A model generated the notes under the pieces. It worked only from the letters and a program-made list of their open reading frames with translations. It searched no databases and had not been told where the DNA came from. Positions 8,628-18,549 of a stretch of DNA of 24,272 nt are shown here, piece after piece. The translations under genes were made by a program, and so were the position numbers. The first letter of the stretch is position 1. The number at the start of each line of letters is the position of its first letter. Source of the DNA: Willaertia magna (lineage: Eukaryota > Heterolobosea > Eutetramitea > Acrasida > Naegleriidae); contig CADWAF010000654.1 of NCBI GenBank assembly GCA_902984215.1, positions 1 to 24,272 on the forward strand. Direction: 5' to 3'.

Positions 8628-10349
8628 ATGTCGGAGGCGTCATTGCTGAAAATTAAATTACAAAATAAGGCTAGGGAACAACAAGAAAAGTTATTGCAAG
8701 ACAGAAAAAGAGGGCTATTAGTTTTAATATCTAGATATTTACTAGACAATGGGTAAATATTATAAATCCTTATCTTTTCTAAAATTGCATCATCTAAATA
8801 GCTATTTAGATTCTTCGGAAAAGCTACAGGCTGAAACTGGTATTTCATTAAGGAAATTTGATGCTGCAGATAATATTGATCTTAATAATATATTAATTGT
8901 AGGTAAACATACCATCAATTATTCATTTGTCCCTTACTATTATTTAACTAAAAGGATTATGAAGATTATTATCAAATGAAGTTTGGAAAGAAACCTAAAT
9001 TCTTTAGAAAATTAACTAATGAAGGAGATGAATTGGACAAGCCTTCTCCTAAATCAACTGGAAGTAATAACAATAGCAATTCTTCTACAAAGCCTAAAGC
9101 TACAAGTAAAATTACTAATCCAACACATAGTCAACCCAGCAAATCATCTTCCAACACTACCACTAATACAAATACTAACAATACTAACACTGTTAATAAA
9201 AACGTATCTCCTAATACTACTACAACACCCACTACCAATAACAACGACGATGTGGAACATATTTCCGGTAAGAAAATTAATGGTCTACAATCTAAGGCTA
9301 TAACTTCTAACAATAAGAAAAGAGATGCAATAACGAAAGAACAAAAGGAACAAAAAGAAGAGGAAGAAGAAACGGAAGACTTTTTTGAAAATCGAATTTT
9401 AAAACCATTGCCTGAAGATATGTTCTTTGGAGATTTAAGGGAATTAGCAGAATCTATAAGAAGAGAAATTATAGTTGCAAATCCAAAAGTAAGATGGGAT
9501 GATATTGCAGGTCTTTCAACAGCTAAACAATTAGTGAAAGAGGCTGTTGTTATGCCATTGAAATACCCACAATTATTTACTGGGATATTATCCCCATGGC
9601 GAGGCGTGCTTTTGTTTGGACCTCCAGGTACAGGTAAGACCATGTTAGCAAAAGCAGTGGCCACTGAGTGCAAGACAACTTTCTTTAATATATCAGCCTC
9701 TTCTATCGTTTCTAAATGGAGAGGTGATAGTGAGAAATTAGTAAGGGTACTGTTTCAATTAGCTAGACATTATGCTCCTTCCACAATTTTCCTTGATGAA
9801 TTGGATTCTATCATGAGCCAAAGAGTGGCAAGCACAGAGCATGAAGGTTCTAGAAGAATGAAAACTGAATTGTTAATTCAAATGGATGGTTTAGCTAAAA
9901 CGAATGAATTGGTGTTTGTTTTGGCAGCTAGTAATCTTCCATGGGATTTAGATCAGGCAGTATTAAGAAGATTGGAGAAACGAATTCTTGTTGGCCTTCC
10001 AGAAAAAGAGTCAAGAAGATTAATATTTAAACATTGTCTCCAAGATAGGTCAACTCTGGGAGAGAATGAATATGAGACACTAGCTCAACAAACGGAAGGA
10101 TATTCTGGTTCAGATATAACCCTAACTTGTAAAGAAAGTGCAATGATTCCAATGCGTAAAATATTTAAAAGGCTTGAGAAAATAGAGACATCTGGAAATG
10201 TCACAGAAAATCTATCAAAAAGTGTAGATCAAATAAAAATTGATAAAGTGACAATAGAAGATGTCAATCAAGCACTTAGTGTAACAAAACCAAGTGGAAA
10301 TGCATATGCTGATCAATATGACAAGTGGCAACTAAAATTTGGAATTTAA
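8628..10349 (+). CDS. KATNAL2: Katanin p60-like AAA ATPase (KATNAL2 type)
   Basis: Three exons, 8628-8752, 8802-8898 and 8955-10349, are joined by GT-AG introns of 49 and 56 bp. Together they give 538 aa with the frame preserved. KATNAL2 is a meiotic-clade AAA ATPase linked to microtubule severing and cilium or basal-body function. The N-terminus is a LisH-type helix pair ([15 protein letters not shown] joined across intron 1 to YLDSSEKLQ), then [10 protein letters not shown] and [16 protein letters not shown], as in animal KATNAL2. A Ser/Thr/Asn-rich linker runs about 100-200. The AAA module has Walker A GPPGTGKT (296-303), pore segment [10 protein letters not shown], Walker B IFLDELD (352-358) and an [10 protein letters not shown] arginine-finger region. 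The start codon follows ACAAAAA. The 3' end converges on the sideroflexin gene, with stops 30 bp apart. Confidence 0.93.
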
Positions 10350-10379
10350 TCATTATCCTAACAACAATTAAATAATACT

Positions 10380-11453
10380 TTACAATCCCTTATTATAATA
10401 AAAAGTATTAACCTTTTCACCAGTTTTAGGATTAGTAACATTTTTAAATTGATCTTCCAATTTATCAGCATCAATAGAACAAATTTGAGGGAAAATACCA
10501 ATACCCAAAGGTAAAAATCCACCAATAAATACAGTCAACAAAACTAGATTAGTAATATTCTTAGATAATGAAGATTTTAATAATCCTTTAGCTTCTAAAC
10601 TATTCATTAAAATAGGTTGAACAATCATACTTGGAGCAATAAGTATAATACGTGAAGCAATAGTTTGAGCAACACCCATTTGACCAGCAACTGCAGATTT
10701 TCCATAAACATTACCTTCTTTATCAAAAACTGAAATTCCTTGAACCATTTCTTCCTTTCTCATCATACCAATATTAAGAACATTAGCTACAGCAACTGCA
10801 GTGAATGGTACAATACTTAATAATGTAGTTTTTAAAGCAGGACTAAAAGCAGCACGTTTTACCCATTCATTTAAACCAACTGCAGTACCTACAGAGCTAG
10901 CTACAGCACCTAAATAGTTTTTAAATAATGTAGTATTACTAATTTCATTACTTGCATTACGATTTGCATAATTTACACAAACGTTACATGTTTGATTAAT
11001 TGTTTGCCAGAAAATTGTTGCTGGAATACTTCTTGCACTTAACATTCCAGAAACAATTAACAAGTTCATTGGAACGAATGCGCTCATACGGAAAGGTGCT
11101 AAAATTGGTTCTTTAGTATCTGGATGAATAGAAGATTGTTGTAATTTCATTGCATAATAGATATTTTCAGCTTTAAATTTAGGATCTGTTAAAAGTTTAG
11201 TTTTATCTGCATTATTTTGTGGATCTAAAGATTTATATTCATCTAATAGTTTAATTGCTCCTTGTAAAGTGGAATTTGTTACTAATAATGTACGTGGATC
11301 AGTTACGTTAAAGAAATGTACTACTCTTCCCCAATAGGTACTTTGATCATATCTTGATTCATTTACGTTAATTTTTTGAAGTGGTGTGGAAAGAATTGGT
11401 GTTGTTGTTGTGTTGGTGGAAGTGGTGGTAGTACCTGTTGGTGTTGTTGACAT
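10380..11453 (-). CDS. SFXN: Sideroflexin, mitochondrial serine carrier family
   Basis: 357 aa, single exon. Sideroflexins sit in the mitochondrial inner membrane; SFXN1-type members import serine for one-carbon metabolism. Diagnostic segments in order are SRYDQSTYWGRVVHFFNVTDPR (about 33-54), HPDTKEP with LAPFRMSAFVPMN, the Asn-rich signature WQTINQTCNVCVNYANRNAS, and the C-terminal FYYNKGL. Four to five hydrophobic segments lie between about 127 and 335. The first 25 residues are a Thr-rich extension, which explains the excess over the usual length of about 320. Which SFXN paralogue it matches cannot be decided by eye. It is divergent from the gene at 11724, sharing a 270-bp promoter region. 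Confidence 0.93.
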   Translation of the reverse strand: MSTTPTGTTTTSTNTTTTPILSTPLQKINVNESRYDQSTYWGRVVHFFNVTDPRTLLVTNSTLQGAIKLLDEYKSLDPQNNADKTKLLTDPKFKAENIYYAMKLQQSSIHPDTKEPILAPFRMSAFVPMNLLIVSGMLSARSIPATIFWQTINQTCNVCVNYANRNASNEISNTTLFKNYLGAVASSVGTAVGLNEWVKRAAFSPALKTTLLSIVPFTAVAVANVLNIGMMRKEEMVQGISVFDKEGNVYGKSAVAGQMGVAQTIASRIILIAPSMIVQPILMNSLEAKGLLKSSLSKNITNLVLLTVFIGGFLPLGIGIFPQICSIDADKLEDQFKNVTNPKTGEKVNTFYYNKGL

Positions 11454-11723
11454 TTTTTTTTATGGCTCAAAAAAGTGAAAATGTGTGGAAATGGAGTTTA
11501 CAACCTTGATGTAACTATTTGCCTCGTCAAACAACCTTAAATGTATTTGCTTTTTCAAATTATTATTTTCTTAAATTCTTTAAAGTTTCACTATATTGTT
11601 TAATTATGTTGAACTAGTGTTAGATAATTAGTGAAAGGATTAATAAATTGTTGAAAGCTAGTGGAAAACAACTTCCTTCATGGTTTTTGGGTTGTTAAAA
11701 GTTGTATAAGGAATTACAAAAAA

Positions 11724-12797
11724 ATGTCTTCAAGTAGTTCAACAACGAGTCCGTCACAACAACAATCAGCATCATTTGGAGGTAAAGAAAATGAAGATAT
11801 ATTTGAAAATATTCTAATAACACTAAGAAGTAAGTTTGTATTTTCTATCATTTTCAATTATTAAAGCCTTGATTTAACCATTAAACATGCTACTCAACTA
11901 CCAATCCAACTAAACCTAACTAACTCTAACTAACATTCTAAACAACAAAAAGCCTTGCAACTACAAAACAAAAGAATTATGGAATTTCAACAAGCTAGGT
12001 AAGTAAGGTTTTTTTAAACTTGGTCAACTCAGTTAAGTTTACATACAAAACATACAAAATTACTATTCTTATGAAACAGTTACAAATGGCACTTACAACA
12101 TCATGAAAACATTAAAAAGATTATAACAGGTTTAAATCTAATTGGTGAAAGTTTTGAAAGAATGGGAATAGAAGGCTATCAACTAACAATACAAGAAGAT
12201 AATGATCTCAAAAGAAAATCTAGAGAGGCTATAGATGAACACAGTAACAACAATCCTTCAAGCCTTGGTAGCAATAACAGTAGCCTTATATTAGGTAGTT
12301 CTAACAAGCACAATAGTCAACCTTCAAGTAGGGCCAGTAGTTCTTCTTCATCCCCTACCAATAGCCTTATAGGTAGTAGTAATAACAATAATACAATTCA
12401 TTCTAGCCTTAATTTACATGCTTTGGTAATAAACTATTTTAATGCGTCAAGTAGAAGTGAAGGTGAAAGAATACAATTTGAAAGGCAATTACAAACCGTT
12501 TCAGATTTAGAAACATTTGCAACGTTGAGGGAAAGTTCTTTTGAAATGTTAGTTCCTACAATTGCAAGTTGGTTTAAATCACTTTCTACATTTAAATATG
12601 GATTTATTTATATGAATGAAGGGTTACGTTCTTTTGGAAGAGTGTTTGATAGTCCTAAAACTAAAAAGTATGTAAATAATTGTATTGACGCATTAGAATC
12701 GTTACATGAAGAAGATTTAGCGCAATTAGAAGGGGTTAGTTTAAAAGAAATTAGAGAATTGTATGATGTTCTTGTGAAGGCTGTCTTATTGGAATAA
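11724..12797 (+). CDS. Unknown helical protein, three exons
   Basis: Exons 11724-11829, 11953-11998 and 12080-12797 are joined by GTAAGT...AG introns of 123 and 81 bp. The frame closes exactly to give 289 aa. I do not recognise the family. An N-terminal helical region (about 20-100) contains the exon-2 string LQLQNKRIMEFQQA, followed by SYKWHLQHHENIKKIITGLNLIGE. A Ser/Asn-rich linker covers about 106-165. A C-terminal, mostly helical domain follows (about 166-289, with LQTVSDLETFATLRE and VNNCIDALESLHEEDL). No signal peptide or membrane segment is seen. The ATG is preceded by an A-run. It is transcribed toward COMMD2, 64 bp away, but independent transcription is likely. Confidence 0.8.
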
Positions 12798-12861
12798 TTG
12801 TTATTGTTATTGGGTTGTTTTATTTGTTAATTAATTGCTGACATTGTTTTTCATGTAAAAA

Positions 12862-13635
12862 ATGGCATTAATTTTTAAATTGCAAGATGATCATCTTCAA
12901 GATTTATTACCGATTAATAAATTAACTCCGGAAAGTATGTAAATATTCATGTTATTATAATTTATATAATTGTTTAAAATTATTTGTTAATTATTTGTTT
13001 AATAATATTTAAAATAAAGATTTGGATGAATTATGTAAATTATCTATGGAATTTATTGTTAGTGGAAATGTAAAGAAAGCAGTTCAACAAGTAGCCGGTA
13101 AGTATTTATATAAAGTTTAAAATTAATAATAAAATAAATAGTAAATTTAACACTTGAAAGAGATGAAGTTGAGAAAATAGTGACTAGTTTATCTTATCTC
13201 TTTTCCGATTGTGCAAGAGCAAAATTAACACCAGATCAATTCCATTTAACAACTCTAGATATTCCATCATTACCTGAATCACATTCATCAATTTTAATTA
13301 AATATTATGAAACAAATTCTACTCAACTTAGATCATTATATGAAAAAGTAAATAGTACAGAATCATGTTTTGGTATTACAACCATTCCACAATATAAAGA
13401 TTTAGAATGGAGATTTGAAATGGAATGTGATAGAAAAAGTGTTAGACAAATTTTAGATCCTTATTTTACATTAAAATTAATTACAACAACAACTATTGAA
13501 AATGAAAAGAAAACACAAGCTCAATATTTTAATACAAGTTATCATGAATTAAAACATATCCATGACGTTTTAGGTGAAGCATTAAAGGAAATGAAATCTA
13601 AACATACAAAGAGAATGAGACATTACATTAAATAA
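12862..13635 (+). CDS. COMMD2: COMM domain-containing protein 2
   Basis: Exons 12862-12934, 13020-13097 and 13142-13635 are joined by introns of 85 and 44 bp (GTATGT...AAAG and GTAAGT...ATAG), giving 214 aa. COMMD proteins form the ten-member Commander ring that works with CCC/Retriever in endosomal cargo recycling. The N-terminal helical HN domain comes from exons 1-3 (LDELCKLSMEFIVSG, LERDEVEKIVTSLSYL). The COMM domain starts near 134 (YKDLEWRFEMECDRKSVRQ). The C-terminal helix EALKEMKSKHTKRMRHYIK closely follows the human COMMD2 ending. Human COMMD2 is 199 aa. Its stop is 5 bp from the stop of the minus-strand neighbour. Confidence 0.92.
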
Positions 13636-13640
13636 TTTTA

Positions 13641-16600
13641 TTAGTGTCTTTGATAATCACTACCACTATTATTATTGTTACCACCACTATTGTTATTTCT
13701 TAAATTAAATCCATCCTTATTTTCTTCAATAAAATATACATCTCTATTATAAGAATAAGTTATATTTGTATTTGATGTTAATTGTGGCATAGTTGTAGTC
13801 ATTACTTCTATATTTACAATTCCAGGCACTATTCTATCAGGTGTAACACACACAATTCTATCGTTGGAAATATATTTTACTTTTGGAGAATCTTGTAAAC
13901 CAAATATTACTCTAACGTTAAAAGGATTATAAATTGGATCAATTGTAATAAAATCAAATCTACCATTAATTGTAACTTCTTGTCCTCCACCTAATGGTCC
14001 TCTATTTGGATAAATAGAATAAATTTGTATTGGCTTATTATAGTTCAATTGATTATTATTATTATTATTGCTATCTGTCATCATTTGGTGTGAATTATTA
14101 TAGTTCTGTATTGGATTATTATTATTCTTATTATTATTATATTGGTGTTGATCGTTATTAAGATATTGATGATGTGAACTATTACCATCCATTTGTTGTT
14201 GTTGTGACGATTGAGAATAATAGCTATTGTCTTGGAAATTTGTAGGGGCAAATTGTGGTTGACTATTTCTTGGGGAAAAACTTGAATTTGACGTTAAATT
14301 AGGACTTTCCATATTATAATTATTTTGAATATTATTATTGTAATTTCCATTATTATTATTATTCATATTTAATAAATTTGGGGAAGTATCCAATTTTAAC
14401 CTTTTTGTATTTGTTTGTGGTTGAAAATTCCCAGCATTCTTATTATTTATATTACTATTGTTACCATTGTCCATTCTATTCCCATTATTATTATTATTTC
14501 CACTAAAATTACTGTTGGTGCTTTGTGGCGAATTATCAATATAAGGTGATGACATTATATTGTTCTTGTTTTGTGAATTTGTTTGTACTGAAATTTTTTG
14601 ATTTCCCTTAATACCTTGTTGTTGTTGTTGATTATTATTTCCACTTCCACTTTGATTATTATTATTATTCGTATTTGTAGTATTAACTGTAGAAGAAGAG
14701 GCAGATGAATTATTGTTATTTGAGTTATTAGGAGTAGTAGTCCCCGAATTATTAGCAGAACCTCCAGTCGAAGAAGAACCTTTTGCAGAACCATCTACAT
14801 CTTGTTGTAATAGTAATTGTTGCTGTAACGTCTTCTTTACCTTCGTTCTAGCCTTATCTTGAGGTCTAGAACATACAAAAAACTTACTAGAAATAACCCT
14901 CTTTAACATCTTACGATCTAAATAGAACTCCGCAGTTAACCATATATGCTTTTGAGTTTCAGGCCTTCCAGAAGTATGAGGTAGCTTCTTCCTTAGTTGA
15001 GTTTCATAAATATCTTCACTTTGAGGTACCCTATCTCTATACTCTTTAGATTTATTTTCACTCAACTTGGTAAAGCTATCTACAAAGGAGAGGGTTTCCA
15101 TAAGCTTAACTTCATTACTTCCTTCTTTATGACAATAGATCTTACAGTTATCAAATACAAAAGAGGATATTACTTGAACAGTTACAACATTTCGTTGAAC
15201 CCAATATTTTGTATTATACTTTTCTTTTTGGGTTCCATCTACAATGTGAATGGTAGCAAATAGTTGTTCATCTTCTTCATTACTGCTACTTGTTGGACTA
15301 TTACTTGAATCTTCATTGTTATTACTGTTATTTGAACTATTTCCATTGGGACTATTATTATCTTCATCTCCATTACTGCCACTATTACTTCCATTCCTTG
15401 AGTTATTATTATTATTACTGCTATGGTTGCTATTATTACTACCACTAGTATTGTTTTGATTATTAGTAGATGAAGACTGACTCGTAGTAGTTGAACTAGT
15501 AGTACTTATTGTTGAAAACGTTGGAGTAGTTGACCTTGTGGCGCAAGCCTTGTTAGCCTTGTTTGAGGTATTTTTCCCTCCAACAACAACACTACAACCA
15601 ACAGCACTACAAAATTGCTTGACCGTTGTTGTCGCAGTGCTGTTGTTGTTATTGATGTTGTTATCTTTATATTTGAGGCTAGAAGGAGAAACAGTAAAAG
15701 TAGTGAACGACGTTTTCTTCTTTTTCTTCTTTTGAATTTGTCCAAGGACAGTCCTCTCCAAGCCCAAAAGGAATTTATAACAAAGGAAAGAGGATGTTGG
15801 TATTCGTAATCTGCCAGTTAGAGAATATTCAATTCCGTTTCTTTCTTCTTCATCTCTTTCTATCAGATGTTTGTTTTTTTGGTTATTGTTGTTATCCTCT
15901 TCCTCTTCACTTCCGCTACTGCAATTACTGCTTGATTCCGATGTTGTTATTGTTGATAAACTTCCGTTATTATTATTATTCATCATATAATAATCGGAAG
16001 GATAATCGCTTAAGGAATCATAACTTGATGATGACGATGATTGTTCTTCTTCATTATTACATTCCCGTTCCTGTTGCTGTAATTCTTCATTATTACGTAA
16101 CAATATCCTATCATGACCATTATCAATACAATGATGATGATTATTACCCTTACTTAAAGATTTACAAAACTTAAATACAACTTTCTCAGTTTTTTCTTCT
16201 TGTTGTTTTTTACTTTTAATATTAGTAGCACTAGCACTGTTGTTATTAGTGCTACCATAACTTTTTATTACCTCCAAGTTGAGTGTCTTGTTTTTTGCTG
16301 TAAAGGCGATTTCTATGTATTTCATAAAATCAGATTTTAAATTTGAAAAATTGTGCTGAAAATAAGAAAGCCTAATAAATTTATAAAATTCATTATTTGT
16401 TGATAATAATTCTATATCATGATTTAAAAGATGATTATTCATAATAAATTGTATATAAGAATGAAAAACATAAAGAAAAGTAGATAGGTATTTGACAAGG
16501 TAAGAAAATGTTTTTGTTTTTTTAAATTTTTCGGATTCAGATGCTATCTCATGGTAGTTGAGATTCACAAAAACATTTTGCTGCGAAGGAAAGGCCCAAA

Positions 16601-16771
16601 TAGTCAAATTTTTTCTTTGGAGGTTAAATTTGAAATTTATTAGTGGTAAGTATTTTAGAAATAATGAATCTCTATTACTACTTACTTTCTTGTTGGTTTT
16701 CGTTTGTTGTTATTATTATAATTGTTGCTGTTAGAAAGAGAGTTATTGTTGTGGATGTTAGTAGAACACAT
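13641..16771 (-). CDS. Asn-rich probable transcription factor with IPT/TIG domain
   Basis: Two exons: 16686-16771 with the start ATG (context GCGAAAATG), and 13641-16614. The intron at 16615-16685 (71 bp, GTAAGT...CCAAAG) preserves frame and gives 1019 aa. The C-terminal domain (about 889-983) has IPT/TIG features: IYSIYPNRGPLGGGQEVTI, then VRVIFG, DRIVCVTPD and VNIEVMTT. IPT domains close the DNA-binding region of several transcription-factor classes. A folded block at about 480-620 (FATIHIVDG to FFVCSRPQDKARTK) ends in a basic Arg/Lys tail and is a candidate DNA-binding domain. Another conserved-looking patch, RLRIPTSSFLCYKFLLGLERTV, lies near 300. The rest is Asn/Ser/Gln low complexity. 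I cannot assign it to CSL, EBF or Rel classes. Nuclear location is inferred. Confidence 0.8.
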
Positions 16772-17060
16772 TTTCGCAAAAAAGCTGAATGACCAGAGAT
16801 TATGGTGGGATTTTTTTCTATTAAGACAATTTAAAAATAATTCAAAACCGCTACATATTTGGACAAGAGCTCGTTCCGTAAAATGAATAACCGGCGTTAA
16901 AAATGTTCTGTAGATGTTTTGCAATTAAATCTGAAAATTTTTAGAACAAAAAGTAGTGGTCTCAGCTTGATCCTCAAACAAAAATGTTGTTAATAACTTT
17001 GTAATGTACAAGTCAATGAATCCTCTAGTGTTGTTAAATAGTGATAACAAATTTTAATAA

Positions 17061-17234
17061 TTGAGGCAAGTTTTTGATGAAAATGTTAGTGAGAATATTT
17101 TGTCTAAGGTAATGTGTGAGTTAGGGTTGTTAAATAATTTAATTGATAACGGAGATGGTAATAATTATAACATTAATGGAGATAGAGTTAAATGTTACTT
17201 TATTGACATTTATGATATATTTCTTATAGATTAG
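17061..17234 (+). pseudogene. possible exon or gene relic
   Basis: An open frame of 57 codons ending in TAG. It contains VFDENVSENILSKVMCELG followed by a NGDRVKCYFIDIYDIFLID tail. Its mixed, non-repetitive amino-acid composition looks coding, unlike the surrounding sequence. A short frame starting at an ATG at about 17014 (MNPLVLLNSDN) could be an upstream exon, but no splice join I tried is convincing. No family recognised. Confidence 0.2.
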
Positions 17235-17548
17235 GCTAATTTAGATTTCTCCCTTTATTTCTACTATTAGATTGCCCCAATATGTAAATTCAGCTAAAGA
17301 ATGTTACATAAATAAACAATAGCTTTCATTATTGAATTTAATCATTTTAATGATTTTATACATTGGATATTCTTTTAGTTGACAATCATTACACAACTGG
17401 GTTGTTGGAAGGGAACTAACCTGCATTTTGTGTTGAATGATTCTTCAAGAACTATAAAAAAAGACTAGAAATTAATTTTAATTTATTGTTATAACATTTA
17501 AATCGTAAAGTCGTTAACTACTACCATTGAGAACTAATTCAATTACTT

Positions 17549-17595
17549 GAAGCCTTAAATATGTTACAAAACTCAGGATGATAAGCTAAGGCTTC
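17549..17595. repeat. inverted repeat, potential hairpin
   Basis: GAAGCCTTA at 17549-17557 and its perfect complement TAAGGCTTC at 17587-17595 enclose 29 bases. It lies about 30 bp beyond the stop codon of the minus-strand gene at 17626, so it would fold in that gene's 3' UTR. Confidence 0.6.
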
Positions 17596-17625
17596 CAGTA
17601 GTTTGTTTCAATGTAGTTACTGAAT

Positions 17626-18180
17626 TTACATATAAGTTCGATTTCTGGTAAGAAAGTCTTGACTAAGGACCACTCGTTCTTGCCTTCTATTTTCTTCAAC
17701 TTCTCTTTTTCTTTGTTGTTTTTGTTGTTCCGCCATCTTTCTATTCTCTTCCATTATACTTCTTAAATTTTGTTTTCTTCTATCGGAATTAATATTATCT
17801 TGATAACCTTTCTTATCATGATATTGTAAAACTTTTTGATGAGAATTTCTTTCTAAAACTTCAATTTCTTTCTCCTTTATCCTTTTTACTTCTATATGCT
17901 TATCAATTTCCTTTTTTCTATCTATTTGTAATTGAACCTTATCAGTTGTTGTACCATCTAACACTTTCTTTCTATGTTCCATTACTTGACTATATCTTAA
18001 TCTTCTTGCCTCTAACTGTTTTACTTCTTTTTGATATTCCTTATCAACACTTTGATCATTTACTCTTCCCGAAAATTTTCTTATTGGCCTAGGAAATAGT
18101 ATATTACCACTAACTGCGTTAGTACTTGAATGATCGTTATTTGTAAGTTTAAGTAGATTACTAATATTATTGCTGTTCAT
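17626..18180 (-). CDS. Charged coiled-coil protein of unknown function
   Basis: 184 aa, single exon, starting at an ATG preceded by ACAAACA. Residues 1-35 are Asn/Ser-rich. Residues about 45-175 are strongly charged and heptad-like (EVKQLEARRLRYSQVMEHR, EVKRIKEKEIEVLERN, RKMAEQQKQQRKREVEENR) with no Pro or long hydrophobic runs, so a long coiled coil is predicted. No catalytic motif, signal or membrane segment is seen. Such proteins are frequent in cytoskeletal and axonemal structures, but nothing here proves that. It is divergent from another Lys/Glu-rich gene at 18550. Confidence 0.8.
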   Translation of the reverse strand: MNSNNISNLLKLTNNDHSSTNAVSGNILFPRPIRKFSGRVNDQSVDKEYQKEVKQLEARRLRYSQVMEHRKKVLDGTTTDKVQLQIDRKKEIDKHIEVKRIKEKEIEVLERNSHQKVLQYHDKKGYQDNINSDRRKQNLRSIMEENRKMAEQQKQQRKREVEENRRQERVVLSQDFLTRNRTYM

Positions 18181-18549
18181 TGTTTGTTTTTGCTATTATT
18201 GCTGTTGTGTTTTACTGCTAATAAATATCAACAAAACATTAAGGAAACAACCGTTACACAAATTCTTTTTTTTAAAAAGTGTTATTTCCAACAGTTTTTT
18301 GAAAAGACATTGTCGTTAAACCACAAACAACAGCTTAATTAACAACAGTGTGTCAAAATTTGTAACACTGACACAAGCAGACATCATCCACTCTTTATCA
18401 ATGTCTGTTTTTAATAATGTTATGATTCTTTTATTAAAAGAAAAGCTAACATGGTGAAATGCAGTGTATCTAGTTCCATTTTGTAAAGAATTATAGTTAA
18501 TTTCCCGCTTTTTTTAGCAACAAACAAACAAAAATAAACAGTAGTAGGA
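18181..18549. promoter_or_regulatory. divergent promoter region between two coiled-coil genes
   Basis: 369 bp without coding frames, between genes reading outward on both strands. It contains an inverted repeat, CAGACAT at 18378-18384 and ATGTCTG at 18401-18407. A TTTCCCGC word (18501-18508), which fits the E2F consensus TTTSSCGC, lies 41 bp before the right-hand ATG. Confidence 0.5.
18501..18508 (+). promoter_or_regulatory. E2F-like site TTTCCCGC
   Basis: Exact match to TTTSSCGC in a sequence where C and G are rare, 41 bp upstream of the ATG at 18550. Function is inferred from consensus only. Confidence 0.4.

Larger units (their letters stand above)
16772..17625. other. intergenic region, mostly non-coding
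   Basis: 850 bp between two minus-strand genes. The part next to 16771 should hold the promoter of the IPT-domain gene. A short coding-looking frame (17061-17234) is listed separately. A perfect inverted repeat (17549-17557 with 17587-17595) lies in the presumed 3' UTR of the gene ending at 17626. A palindrome, ATCATT-TT-AATGAT, sits at 17341-17354. Nothing else is recognised. Confidence 0.4.

Noticed and set aside
15794..16174. Plus-strand open frame of 126 codons within the IPT-factor gene
   Set aside because: It is antisense to Asn/Ser/Glu low-complexity coding sequence, and its product has no domain character.
16568..16607. IPT-factor gene starting at a TTG codon at 16607, or an acceptor TTCGCAG at 16581
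   Set aside because: TTG is not a normal eukaryotic start. Joining the upstream ATG exon to 16580 breaks the frame, while the acceptor at 16615 keeps it.
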